Source: Breviolum minutum Mf 1.05b.01 (taxonomy: Eukaryota > Sar > Dinophyceae > Suessiales > Symbiodiniaceae). Taken from it: DNA of 64,000 nucleotides. Shown piece by piece: positions 13,701 through 27,100 of this stretch; positions within the stretch are counted from its first letter, which is position 1; each line of letters starts with the position of its first letter. The stretch covers positions 62,001 to 126,000 of the forward strand of contig DF239907.1 in NCBI GenBank assembly GCA_000507305.1, read 5' to 3'. Made by a program: the position numbers and the translations under genes. The notes beneath the pieces were generated by a model. It was not told the DNA's origin. It saw nothing but the letters and a program-made list of their open reading frames with translations, and made no database searches.

Positions 13701-16700
13701 GCAATCTTGAGGAACTACTTCCCTGCATCTCAATCCATCTATGACTATGCCTTTAACTTTGAGAAAGCAGACTTTGCACCCTGGGATGAAAAGCTGCCAA
13801 ACCCCTTCAAGCCAGCCGTCTCTGGGCTCAACTGCTTCCAAGTCCAGGAGGACTTGAAAGATGTCGAAAACTATCAGTGAAAAGATCCAAAATTTGGGGG
13901 GTTTCCCAGTCCTGCACCCACACTTCCTGGGTCTTTTGCCAAGGAAGACACACCTTTTCACAAGATTGTGGTGCCTACCACAGACACAATCAGATCCTTG
14001 TCCCAATATACTCAGGGGCTGGTGATTTGCATCACTTTGAAAAGCGGAACGTCGGGAGGTTGTAGGATTATTCCATTCACATTCCTGGCAAGATTTCCTG
14101 AAGTTGAGCACATGCAGGAAATATGTTCATTTTGAAGCAGCTCAACACCAAGCATTTCCACAGCCTTCTCGTGGGTTGCACTGGCACTGGAAAGACAATC
14201 GCGGTTCAAGAGGCTCACCGGATTCACTCTTGTTCTGGAAGTTGTGTTTCACACAATGGATTGTGTCTACTACATTGCGAACCAACTGGCTTTGCTCACT
14301 CCATCAATTGCGATCTTGGAGTGTGTCTCTGTGTTTGTGTCCGTGTGTCATGCTGCCAGGGTACTAATAAGATGATAAAATATAATAAACTTATAGCAGA
14401 TTTTCTGGACTTGTCCTGACTTGTCTGAGTCTTGGCTCCAGAAAGGCAATTGGAAGCTTGGAAGACTCTGCGTGGACATCATTGACCATCAACATGTCTG
14501 CTATGACTTCCTCAGGCTTGGAGTTTCCATTTCGTTTTGCATTCTCGGAGCCACTTTGACCTTGTGACTTTGTACCAGGCAAGACCCAAGAGATCATCGA
14601 GAGCAAAATCGAGAAGCGAATCAAAAACAAATTCGGCCCTGAAGCTCGGCAAAAAAGCTACGCCAGAAGGCTCAAGTTAGGGAAGAACGTGGCCGAAAGC
14701 GGGTTGTACCTTTGTACCTTGCAAACTAAATGTGGTGTACACATGTTTCAATGTCGTGTTGAACATGCATGTTGGTCACACTGACTCTGTGGTGGTTTGG
14801 GCCAACTTTGAGGCATGGCATAGAGTCATCTAATGGCATGCATATGTATTATAATCATAGATATACGTATATTATGCAGCTATGCATATGTGTCATGAAG
14901 TTGCTGGGGTACTTGGTTGACGCACCGGAAAGCTCAGGCTGGCAACAAACGGATGCTCATGTTTGTGGACGATTTGAACATGCCAAGGACGGGGCCAGCT
15001 TCGCTCTTCAATGATGGATCATTTGGGTATCATTCGCGAGTTGCAGCATGATGAAAGTGTTCTATGTTTAAATACTTGCTGGGCCTACATCATCTTAGCA
15101 TAGAACAAAAGCTTCAGGAAAGACTTATTTGGCTCACAGCCTCCCTTGGAATTGCTGCGACAGTGGATCGACTACGGCTGCTGGTACGATCGCTTGAAGC
15201 AAACGTTAAGGCCATGCAGCCGCAGACATTCAAGCACAACTGCGCCAGACTCCGCATTCTTTGCTGTCTCTAGCTTTTAGCCTTTCTGGCACATACAAAG
15301 AGTCTCAGTCCATGAAGAAGGACATAAAAAGGCTACAAGAAGCAAAAAGCAACACTGTATGCAGCACGATGCGGTGTTGCAGTTGAAGTCCTTTTTCGAT
15401 TGATGCTCACAGGTATGTCGAGGGCATTCACATGGTCTCAGCAATGGGACCACCTGGTGGTGGTCGTGCAGTGATTTCTTCACGCCTGCAGAGTGCGGCA
15501 AACAATCTTTGCTTCGCTACTCGTCGTTGTTCTATGTGGTCCTTCATGATCCACCTGCAGCCTGCTGCAGCCATGCAGGATTAGTAACAAGAATAGTCAC
15601 AAGATGTCACAAGACATTCGCCACGAGACAGCCTCACAGACGAACTACCAAGGTCAATCCTTCCGACAGTCAAATAAAGCGCATTTTTATGACATTGGCA
15701 AGCTACTTGGTTTGAATATCAGCACTCAAATGATGGGGAAGCCGTACTCAGTAGCTGTAGCTTCGGACAGAAAAGTTGCAAAGGGGAAGAAGCAAGTGCC
15801 ACCCATGACTGTCTCATGATACAGAAGGAAACGGCAGAAAGAATCCTACATGTCATACATGTTTGTGTGTGTGTGTGTGTGTTTGAATCCGCTCGGACGT
15901 GGCTCATGGTTCAGATCAGAGCAGGTGCAAAATATGACTTCTTTGCACTGCTAGGCAACAAGCTCAATGGCTTCGCGAGTGAAGATGTCAAAGCCTTGTC
16001 TGAGCCCTTGACCATGACCACCATCAATATCTACACGCAAGTGATTGATGGCTGCTTGGCACAGGTCCAGTAGATTTGGAGTAACAAATCAGTAGCTCCA
16101 CCAACCAATGCAATATAGATTCACCAACAAGACTCCAAACAATACCTCCTTGCAGAATCTTCAAGCATTTTTGCTATTCTATTTGGGTTGGCAGGCCCAG
16201 AACGATTCCGGGAACAAACGTGCCCCGAAACACACTGCAAGTCTTTGGCTCCCAAAACTCCAGCTTTGCTGCTCCGCAGTTTAAACCGAAGTATCGACTG
16301 CTTTGGCGCTTGTTGCTCAAAGGTTTTCTGCCAACTCCAGAGAAGTGCCACTATTTGTTCAATTTGCGCGACATTGCGAAGATCTTCCAAGGGATCTATT
16401 TGGCAGATCCCAAGGTACAATCAAATCAAGCAGCGGTTTTGACCCAACGCAGTACATAGCAATGTTTTGGCCTTCATTGTATGTGACGGTCAGCTGTTCT
16501 TATTCTCCAGGTGCATGAGCAGAAGGAACAGATTGTGCGGATGTGGTACCACGAATGTTGCCGCGTCTTTATGGACCGTCTTATCAATCACGAGGACAGC
16601 GGATGGTAATCACTACCAGGGTTTGTGTCACTCATGCATTTGACCTTGTCTTGTAGCCTGCACCTCTTTTGCGATTGTATCTCGCTTCTTGCAGGACTCA

Positions 16701-18090
16701 GCACTATTGTCATGTATTATCCAAACGCCCCATTTCTCATGTTAGTTAGTTTTCATTGCAGGATCGGGATAAATTCCGCAACCTCTTGGACAGTGCCATG
16801 GACACCGGCCTGCAGGTGAGGCAGAAAGAGAGCCTTGGCACTTCCCTTGAAAGGAAGCGCTTCTGTAATCTCATGTGAGATCAACGCAAGCTCACCCTGT
16901 CTAAATTATGGACACCTTGTCTTGACCAGTCTTGAATCTTGAAGTACCCAGGATTGATGGTGGAGATCCAGATTTCGTGTTTGCAGCTTTGGATCTTGGC
17001 AATCCTGAAGCTGAAGATGCTACCTATGACTACATGCAAGATCGCACAGGAGACGCAGGCCTTTTTTTTGAGGTATGTTGAGATGCCCTTGACCCTCTCT
17101 AAGATTTGCTACAAGTAGTTAGTCGATCCTCTCAGGCGTTGCATTCACATTGTGCCTCTTTTGCAGTCCTAGTGTCATTGCAGGTCTGAAGAGGTTTATG
17201 GAGAGCAGGAATGAGGCCACCCACCCATCGACGTGTGCAGCACTATTACAAAGAAAATCAAAGAATGCTTGAGAGTGTTAGTCACAGGGTCACAGATTGG
17301 ACATGATTTGGACTTTTTTGATCTTTTTTTCGAACTTGATTTTCTGATGCTTGCAGCCAAGCGTTTGCATGCATTTGCTAGGACTACAACGCAATGTTCA
17401 AAAAGTCGCCGATGTCACTGGTGATGCTCCTGGACTGCAAACCTTTGACACAAACACAAAGCCACCGTTCAGGGCGCAAGGTTGAGAACACAGAAACCGA
17501 AGCTTTCCGCCAATAAGTTTTTGGCCTAAGGTTCAAAGAGGCAGTCGAGATTTGCTGCAAGGTATTGAGAATCCTCAAGCAGCCGCAAGGCTTGGGCCCA
17601 AGTCCCCTAGAAATTACCGAGTCGCCCTAGCAGGTGGGTAGCATATGGTAACATATATCAAGTGGCAAGACAACAGACAAATTGAGTAAAAATGAAGTAT
17701 CAGCTTGGCTCTATTTTTGTGCATCAAGCAGTAGCCGCCCAGCCGATTGTTATGTAGGCAATGCCCTTCTCATTGGTGTTGGTGGCTCCGGGCGACATTG
17801 TCAGACAAGATTGGCGTCTTTCATTGCTTTCTACAAGTGTTTCTCCATCGAGATCACCAAGCAGCAGCTTCACTGACAGAACATCACAGGATACAACATC
17901 CCAGGACGCAAACAGGGGGGAGACTGAAGGTAGCTACCTTCCATGTTTTTTGTTGTAGGATGTTGTAGGGTTTCGTTGTTAATTCTGTTTGCAAAGAAGT
18001 TGGTGGCAACAAAGGAATACGTTGCATTGATTGACAACAAGAGGCAGGACCCCATCAGAATGCCGCCCTCTTCGTCATCATGAGAATGAT

Positions 18091-18127
<37 letters not shown>

Positions 18128-18140
18128 TTGATGATGACGT

Positions 18141-18172
<32 letters not shown>

Positions 18173-21100
18173 ATGATGGTGATGATGGTGATGATGATGA
18201 TGATGATGATGATGGTGATGATGGTGATGATGGTGGTGATGATGATGGTGATGGTGATGACGATGTGGTTGGATTTTATTGTTCCAGCCCACATCCGCTC
18301 CATCATTGAAAACTAAGGTACAAGCATGGAGCCTTCTTGGAAGACCTCAAGAAGCTGTATGAGCTCACTGGTGTGAAGAACCAGAAAATGACGTTCCTCT
18401 TTTCAGATTCTTGGAATGGTTTGCTGACATTTGCTGACTACACAATAGAATGTAACCTTTCAGTGCACTTCAACAGTCGGCAACAGGGCTTGGTTCTGGT
18501 TGCCGAAATGTTTAACTCGTAGAAATGCTGTGTCAGATTATGTTGCAGTTTCAATCAATATGACAAATAGAGCCTTGTTAGGCTTTTGGTGGGGACAGTG
18601 GTCATGTCCCTTCTCCAACTAGGACCAAGGATGTTTCAAGAACTCCAAAAAGAACAGGTGTGTTACCATGTCATGATTGCTAAGGATACAGAAATCGTCG
18701 AGGAAAGTTTCTTGGAGGATGTTGCAAACATGCTCAGCAGTGGTGAAGTGCCCAACCTCTTCACTGGCGATGAATTGTCGGCCATTCGAGCCAACTTGGA
18801 GAAAGCTGGCAAGGACAGAAGAACTATGCAGTGAAATAAGATGAAATGATGCGAAATAGAATGAAATAGACTTTGCTAGATTTCGTGTTTGGTTGTCCAA
18901 GATGGAAAGGCTCTCAAGGATAGGAGACATGGGATTGCAGATTCGGGGTAGAAGCACAAAGCGCATCACAGGAAGCCAAGATTGCTCAGACTCCAGAAGC
19001 TATGTACGACTTCTTCATCTCGCGGGTTCGGGAAAACCTTCATATTGCAGGGCTCTCAGACTATTGCAATCCATGGCACATGATGCACATTTGTGAGATG
19101 TGTACATCCATTTGCCGATGTTCATATAAGGTGTTCTGCATGTCATACATTGGCAACAACTTCCGAGACTATTGTAGTAGCTTGGCTGATCCAAATGGCA
19201 GATGCTCCAACTCATCTCTGTGACGCTGTGAATGAATTTCAGGAATGTATCCCTCGCTGGTAAGCTGCACAACAGCGATTTGGTTGCTGCCATGGCCTGC
19301 TGAAGCACTCACTGAAGTGGCCCTGAAGTTCCTTACGGAAGGCCTTTGCACTTGACTTTGCAATCTCAACAGAAAGGTTTGTTCCTGTTTCATGTTTGCA
19401 TGCATTTTGCTTCTGCCGATTTGCTGACTTTGGTGGCTGTTTTATCAAAGTCCCAGTCGTGATACTTCAGTTCATTGCTCCTACCTCGTGTGCGTCATGT
19501 GCCTGGTACCAGGTGAACTGGAAGAGTCTCTACGCCCACCAGTTGCAGAGATTTTCGGTACTGCACACACAACGGTGATGCGGTTCTCCACACGCATCTA
19601 CCAGGTGCACAACAGCAACAGGGCGAGTGCCAAAACAGTCAGAGTCATATCCTGTCACATGACAACCAGCTATTTGGGATGAAATTATGCAACAGGAGCA
19701 GAAGCGCATGAACTATGTGACGCCCACCAACTACCTCGAGCTCGTTCAGGGCTACATGAAGATGTTGAAGGCCTGTCAAAGTGGGATTGAGTTCGAGTGT
19801 ATCAAGTTTATGGTACAACTACGGATCCAAAGGTCATGTGAAGCGGTTGCATTTCAATTCATGCATAGTGTTCTGACATGTTCTGACAACTATGATCATG
19901 CATTGTTCTATTGTCCGTTAATGTCCTTTACGTGTTTGTTCAAGCAATTGACCTGATACTTTAAAAAACTCTTGCATTCAAGCCATTGAAGCATGAAGGA
20001 GGCAGTAACATATGAAATGGCATCAAGTCAAGATGCGAGTCATAAGACAATAGCAGCAGGAAAGACTTCACGGTCAAGCTTACACACCAAGTTCATTCAA
20101 TAGAAGTGCTTGGGAAGCCAATCAGGATAAGCAGAAGGAGCTGGGAGCTGCTGCAGATAAATTGCGGAATGGCCTGTCGTAGCTTGGCAGTTGTTTAGAA
20201 GCCACAGGTCAACTGCTGATTACAAAAGTTTCTCAAATTCCAGGCTTGCAGGACCTCCACAGCCGATGTCTCGATGATAGCATCAAAGTTCCACACAAAA
20301 GCCATGTGGTTTAGTTTTTTCCAAGTTTTTTCAAGTTTTGCCACTTTCATTTTCCGATTTTAGGAAGCTGGATGATGCCAGAGTACAAGTTGCTGAGATG
20401 AGTGTGGACTTGGAATCTTGGTCTTGCGAAAACATACCAAAAGCTGCATGTGCTAGGCGATGCGGCTGGAGCTGATGTTTTATGAATCGGATCGTGGTTC
20501 TTCGGATGAAGTGATTTATTTCCTTGGGTCCCTCACACCTCCTTGCAAGGCATGTAGGGTGCATATGTTGTAGATCCGTCAATAACTCGTTGGTTAATAT
20601 CCTTCACATGCTGAGGAAGAGAAACAAAAGATTTGCGACGTCAAGGCCAAGGAGTGTGAAGAGCTCCTCAAGGAGCGGAACTCTGGGGATTTCATTGGAT
20701 GGTAAAGCAAATCAGAGTGGATTTCATTGGGCATCTGATTTAGCTGTATTTTCTATGGATTTTACTTGGTTTACTGTATGGTAAATTTGACTGCATTCCG
20801 TGTTCAAAACCGGAGAGGGAGAGCATGGAGAGCATGATACAACGATTTCTCAGAACTATGTGCTAAAGTTGAATCATCCTGCGGGGACTTCCCCCCACGA
20901 CATCCCATGCCAACCGTGAGGTGATCACAGCCGAAAGATCCAAGGCGGATGCACAACAAGCGCAGGTGGAGGCAGACTCCATCCGAATTGAGAAGGAGGC
21001 CAAGGCGCGAATTGGGAGGACATTGACCCGGAATGACCCCGATGAGCAATCATCAGGATCATCAGGTCAAAGTTGAGGAAATAAAACGCAATGTCAAATC

Positions 21101-24100
21101 ACTACGACAGCATTTTGCTTGTGATTGGCGCATGCAAACGTACCACTAGTCTGACTTGTCACTTCATAGTTCGACTAGTGACTACTGACCACTCATGATG
21201 AAGCAGAGTCTCAAAAGATGCTCACAGACTCTCGAAGGAAACGAAAATTTTGGCCGATGATGCAACTCGAGATCTAGAGAAAGCTATGCCTGCATTGGAC
21301 GCAGCCGTAGACGCTTTGGAGAAGTTGGACAAGAAATCCATTGCCGAGGCAAGTGGACTGCAGAAAGGTGTTGATACGAAATGAAGACACCAAGGTGTTG
21401 ACAACATGCTGCCATCACCAAGGTGAAAGCTTATGCAAAGCCACCAGAGGCAGTCATGAAGACCATGTGCGCTGTCATGACAGTGATGGAGAAGACACCT
21501 TCATGGGGTCAGGCAGGCACAAGCATTGTACTGGTAGGATCCCTTTCGGAACCTTGCTAGATGTTGAAAGATGTTAAAATTGCAAAGGCACCGGCTGTAG
21601 CTCTTCTTGCAAGTGTGTTTCCACGGTTGAGAAATCGTGGTTGGATGCTAGAATACAAATATATCCTGTATTGAAGGCCAAGACTGAGCTTAACGACACC
21701 AACTTCCTGGTGAGGATCAAGACTTTTGACAAGGACACACATCGCCTGTGAATCGAACATGTGTTGCTTTAGACGGTTTCCCTTGTTTTTCAGTGCCTCA
21801 TAGATTCATGCTTACTCAACACGTTCTTGCAATCTCTCGAGGACAACATCAAAGACACAACTCTGCGGAAGATCGAGAAGTTCACAAAGGACTCCAATTT
21901 CACTCCGAAGTTGGTGCCAGCAGCTCAGTAGGTTCAGGGAGTGCATTCACTGTAATTCGCAGTATCTAGCCATGCGAACTTCTAAGTTGGGTCGCGCTTT
22001 GCGTTTAGGTCAAACGTCTCTTTGGCAGCCGGTGCACTGTGTCAGTGGGTCCATGCGATGAAGATCTACGCAGAGATCTACAGAGAAGTGGAACCCAAGA
22101 GGAGCGTACAGCTGAACTGAATCCAAGATACCGCATTTTGGCGGTTCCTTCAGAAAAGCGATTACCCCCCACTTCACGCGAGTATAGAAGGTATGAAATC
22201 TATTGAAATCTCATAGTTGCATATAGTTGCGGTATAGTTACGTTCCCACTTCACAACAACCAAGGTCCAACCCCAGGCTCCATTTTTGTTTTTTGGGCTG
22301 TTTCTGCAGGAACAAGCTTCGGCAAGCTCAAGAGAAGCTGGAGTCAAAGCAAAAACAGTTGCGAGAGGCCAATGCAGAGCCTTGCCTGGAAATCCGGAAT
22401 CGGTTGTCGACAGCTACCCTTGGGTAGTTTGGGGGTCCTACCATTGCCATGATAGCCCAGGCCCATTGAAGATGCAATTTTCCAGAATTCCAAAAGCCTA
22501 TCCTCCTGTCCACAGTCAACAAAAACCTAGCTACATCACCTTCGGAGACCGTGAAGCTTTTGCAGTCCAGCACTTCTCAATTTCCATCTTGGCAAAGATG
22601 GATGTCCATGGTGTGAGAAACATGTTGAAACACGATCCACATAGCCGCGGCGGTGTAAGACACTCTTTTCATATCTTTTCAGGAACTCAAGAAGGTTCAG
22701 GATCTTGTGAAGAATTTGAACGACCAGTTCAACTCCTCCAACAATGAGAAGGAGCAAGCATGCCAATTGTTTTCCTTGCAAACTTGCAATTTGTATCAAT
22801 TTGCCCCATGATCTGTATGAAAAGTCAATGATTTTCGTTACATTTGGACCACTTCAGCTCACTCGATAGTCAGCATGTAATATCATGTTGGGCAGGAAAC
22901 CCTGGCGCGCACAGCCGAAGAGCTCAAAGTGAAACTGGAGAGAGCAGGCAAGCAGATTTGATAGTGCTCTTGCCACAACGGAGGTTTAACGGTTGCATAG
23001 TTGTGATCCACCATGATAGACCATATTGCCCATGTTGCTGACGGTTTGTCATCCGAATCATCCCATAGATTTTGAATTCAATCTGAAGAGGCAGAATGTT
23101 CTTCAACTGAAACCTGTTGTTAGGCAAGCTTGTTGATGGCCTTGCCGGGGAGAAGGTCCGCTGGACTGAGTCATTGGGCAAATTCGATATACAGTAACTT
23201 GGCATCCAGCCATGTCAAGCACTGATGCGTCAGCCTAGGCACATGTCATATGTTTCTATTTGATGCTCTTAAGAATCCTTTATTATTGATGATATATTTA
23301 TGAGTAGATTCGTAGATCCTTTGGGATCGTCTTGCAACGCTGAGGCAAGAAAATTTGTTCGGCGATTGCCTGGTTTCGGCTGCATTCATGAGCTATGCTG
23401 GGCCATTCGGCGCGGCCTATCGCAATGAGTTGGTCATTGACGAATGGATGGCAAGTGTGAAAGAGAAGGCTTGGACGCATCAAGTTCGAACGACATCTGG
23501 CTGTTTCGCTATGAGAAGGGTTTGGACATCCATCATTTGATCGGAATGTTGAGGAATAGAATAACAGTAGAATAACAAGCATTTAAAAGAGATTCTGCGA
23601 GAACATTTTTTGTAGATGCAATAATGCAATGATATGGAATGCATGTGGCCGAGTGTGGTTGGTGGATCATGTTTCAGTCATGGGTTTTCACCGCTGCCCA
23701 TATAGAGTCATATATATTTGCATCGCTTGGGACTCACGACAGGAAGTGCCGTTCACAAGCAGCTACACCTTTGCCAGCTTCCTTGCCAAGGCAACTGAGG
23801 TGAGAGAATGGATCCTGGGCATCAAAGTACCAAAGTGATGAATCACAGCGGACAGAAGTTAGTTGCCCCCTGCCTGTCCGCGTTGACGCGAAATTTGTTT
23901 TCGCCCAAGCTTTGCTTTCCATGAATTGTGCCCGAGTTGATTGATGATAACAAAGGAACCTTCAAAAGTTGCCCGCGGATGACTTCAGTACTGAGAATGG
24001 CGTGCCTTTGCTCCGGGAATGTCACATACGTCACATATACCCTGGATGTTTGAACCGCATAGCAGGTCCATGTTTTGCTCGGTCTTACTGTCATCCGGTG

Positions 24101-27100
24101 GAATGCATTGCAAGCTTCAGGTGCTTGTCACCAAGAGCAGACGCTTCCCACTTATGATCGACCCGCAAAACCAGGCGTTGAAGCTGCTTGTTTCATGCGC
24201 AGAGCGGACCAGCCAGTCAAGAATTTGGATTGATTTAGATGGATTTTGGAATTCTGATAATTCTGATTGGAAATTCTTCCAACAAAGCTCGGAACGAAGA
24301 GCTACTGTACGTATGTGTACCTTGTATTTGTTAAAATCAGGTTGAGCTCGTTTCAATCTTCATAATCTTTTGCATCCTTTTTTCGCCCCTGAAAGGCCAA
24401 TGCCTGGGTCAGGAAGATGGAGGAAAACCGACAACTCAAGGTTTTCGATCCGAACTCCAAGGAGTGGGATTGACCAAAGTGTTTTGATGTTTCCCAGTTG
24501 TGCTGCCTTCTGAATCCTGTGAGGACATCATGAAATCATTGGAACGTGCTATTGAGTTCGGAGCTCCCGTCCTTCTCGAGAATGTTGGCGAAGCAGCTTT
24601 GCTAAGTTAGTACACGGGGAGCAGTCCGCAAGCTAGGGGTGATCTATTCCCCTACTAATTGGGGAGCTAAAGAGCCTCAGAATCTTCCAAATCACAGGGT
24701 AGATGATTGTTCCCATTGTATTGATGGTGATATGTTGCACAACCAGGAGCTGGACCCTTCACTGGAGCCAATTCTGGCAAAGAACATCATCGACAACGGT
24801 GGAGGAACTTTGTCACTGAAGGTGCGCAACTGCACAAGTGCTTGAATCAACACAGAAATCGAAATGCTTTGCTGAGTCTTTTTGGATCTTGTTTAAGTGT
24901 GCTTAAGTGCAAGACAGGGCAAGTGCCCTAATTTGATGTGTTGAGGATTCTGAGATGGTGCGCTGGATGCGCAGGGAAGTGAAAGAATCTTTACCATCCT
25001 GCACCTGAAATGAGGGGAAGTTTATCAGCTGATAAAACGTAGGTTGGCGACAACGTCCTGGACTACAATCCGCAGTTCATGTTTTACATCACCACCAAGC
25101 TCTCCAACCCTCACTACACCCCAGAGGTGTCGACCAAGACCACCATTGTTTCTTGGTTTTATTGGGCTTGAGAGCGCAAGAGGTCATGCATTGCTCTGTG
25201 TTTTTGCTGAGCACTATGCTGATCCAAATCAAATCTGCATTTTTGTAAGTGCAATGTTGAAGATGTTGATGGGCCTATCAACTGCCGCTTAGGTGAACTT
25301 CATCGTGGTGTTGGATGGTCTCACCAACCAGCTCCTTGGTGTCATCGTCCGCAGCGAAGATCCTCGTTTGGAGGAAGATAAGAATCGCTTGCTCTTCCAA
25401 GTTGCAAAAGGTTGCATGACTGCATCAAATCCCCGCGGGTCAGATGGTTTTTTTTAGATCTTCTTTCTTTTTCATTTTTGCTATTTATTTTGTTCTTCTT
25501 TTTTTTAATGGAATGCCAATTTCTACTTTACAAAAACGGGAAATGTTGAGAAAGAGGAGCTTTTACTCTTCAGATTTCTGTAAAGAATGGTTTGCGCGAA
25601 CATCAGGAGAAGCGAATTGTAAAGAAGATCAAAATGGACGGATTGTGATTGTCAGACCAACTTGTGGAGACTCAGCATGGACAACTTTCAGCATCACTGT
25701 TTTCATTGGACAAGCATGAGTATAGTAGCAAGTCTGAATAACTCATGAACACAGAGAATTTTCCTTGAAATGTTCAAGGTTGCATGATATGTGCAGCTCC
25801 ATCTTGGAATGGCCTAATTGAGGTCGGAATCGCTTGGTAGAGCTGGAGAATGAGATTCTTCGGCTATTGGCAGAGACCAAGGTGAGACGAGGGGAACGAT
25901 GTAAAGGTGGTCGAATGGGAAAGGAGATGGAACCATGTTTCACGGGATGTGCATGGAAGGACGGTGAACAGCTACAGCAGCTAAATGTATATGATTTCAC
26001 ATCTGAAACACCGCATTCAGAATGTAGGGGCGTGTGTGTGTGTGTGTGCATATGTTAATGCGAAAGTCCAAGACATGATATATGTGTCTAATGAGTTACA
26101 AATACATGTGTATATTACATTGATATTATGGTTATATAGGTTATATATTATGTATACCATAAGTACGTAATATTATTATGTATACTATAGGTAATATTGC
26201 AGAAAAGATATTATGTTATCGTTATTACGGAGTGTATTTTGATATATTATGTATATAAACGAAATGACTACTTTTCTAAGACTACTGTTTTTTTCAACAG
26301 CAAGAATGTTTATCAAAGCATGGAGAAATTGTCCATAATGAAAAGGGTGTTGTCTCATGTTGCCCGTTTGTTTGTAAGTGGGTGGTTGAATTGCGTGCGA
26401 ATTCGAACGAAAGCCAAGGGTTTGTAGTCACATCCGAGTGGTGCTCATTGTTTGCAATTGTCCCGCAAAGTTGAGAGAATGTATTATACCAGCATGTGCT
26501 CGTATGTTTGTTCATACATACGTTACTGGGACATATGTATGATATATGTATATGTATATACTTATAATCTATGTTTCTTCATTGCAGAGATGTAGATACT
26601 TAGATACTTGTATCATTGTGTATCATTTTATACTCCTGCCATTTTGATCTATTCGGTACATACCATATTGTTACATACCTGTGATACGGGGAGGTACCAC
26701 TCTATATCATGAGGTTTTTGCCTAACTGCGTATATATAATGGACGTGCAGAATCTTCTAAGAGGCAAGACATGTATGATGATCATTGCAAATTTGCGAAA
26801 CTGTATGCATTGTAACAACTTGCATATTGTTCAATTGCTCGAGTCTTGTGCATCTTGTGACTCAGGGCTCGCTCTTGGATGATCTTAGCCTTATCGACAC
26901 TCTTCAAGAGTCGAAGGTCATCAGTACCTCGACCTTGTTGCATCAGCATCAGCCATGTCAGTGGTCAGATCCACAGAATTTACATGTTTTTTCTGAGGCA
27001 TTCAGACCACCGAACAGGTCGCTCACGCAGAGCAGAGACTTGACCAATCTTGACCAAGAAAGCACCAGGAAGTCTTGGAAGGGAACATAGGAATGCAAGA

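Noticed and set aside
17870-18316. Poly-His, poly-Asp, poly-Met and poly-Ile frames on both strands
   Set aside because: They are translations of the GAT/GAC microsatellite inside a dynein intron; flanking exons join in frame without it.
21557-21625. Possible stalk-tip exon ([13 protein letters not shown])
   Set aside because: The exon ending at 21512 joins 21677 directly in frame by a GC donor and gives the expected protein, so this piece is intronic.
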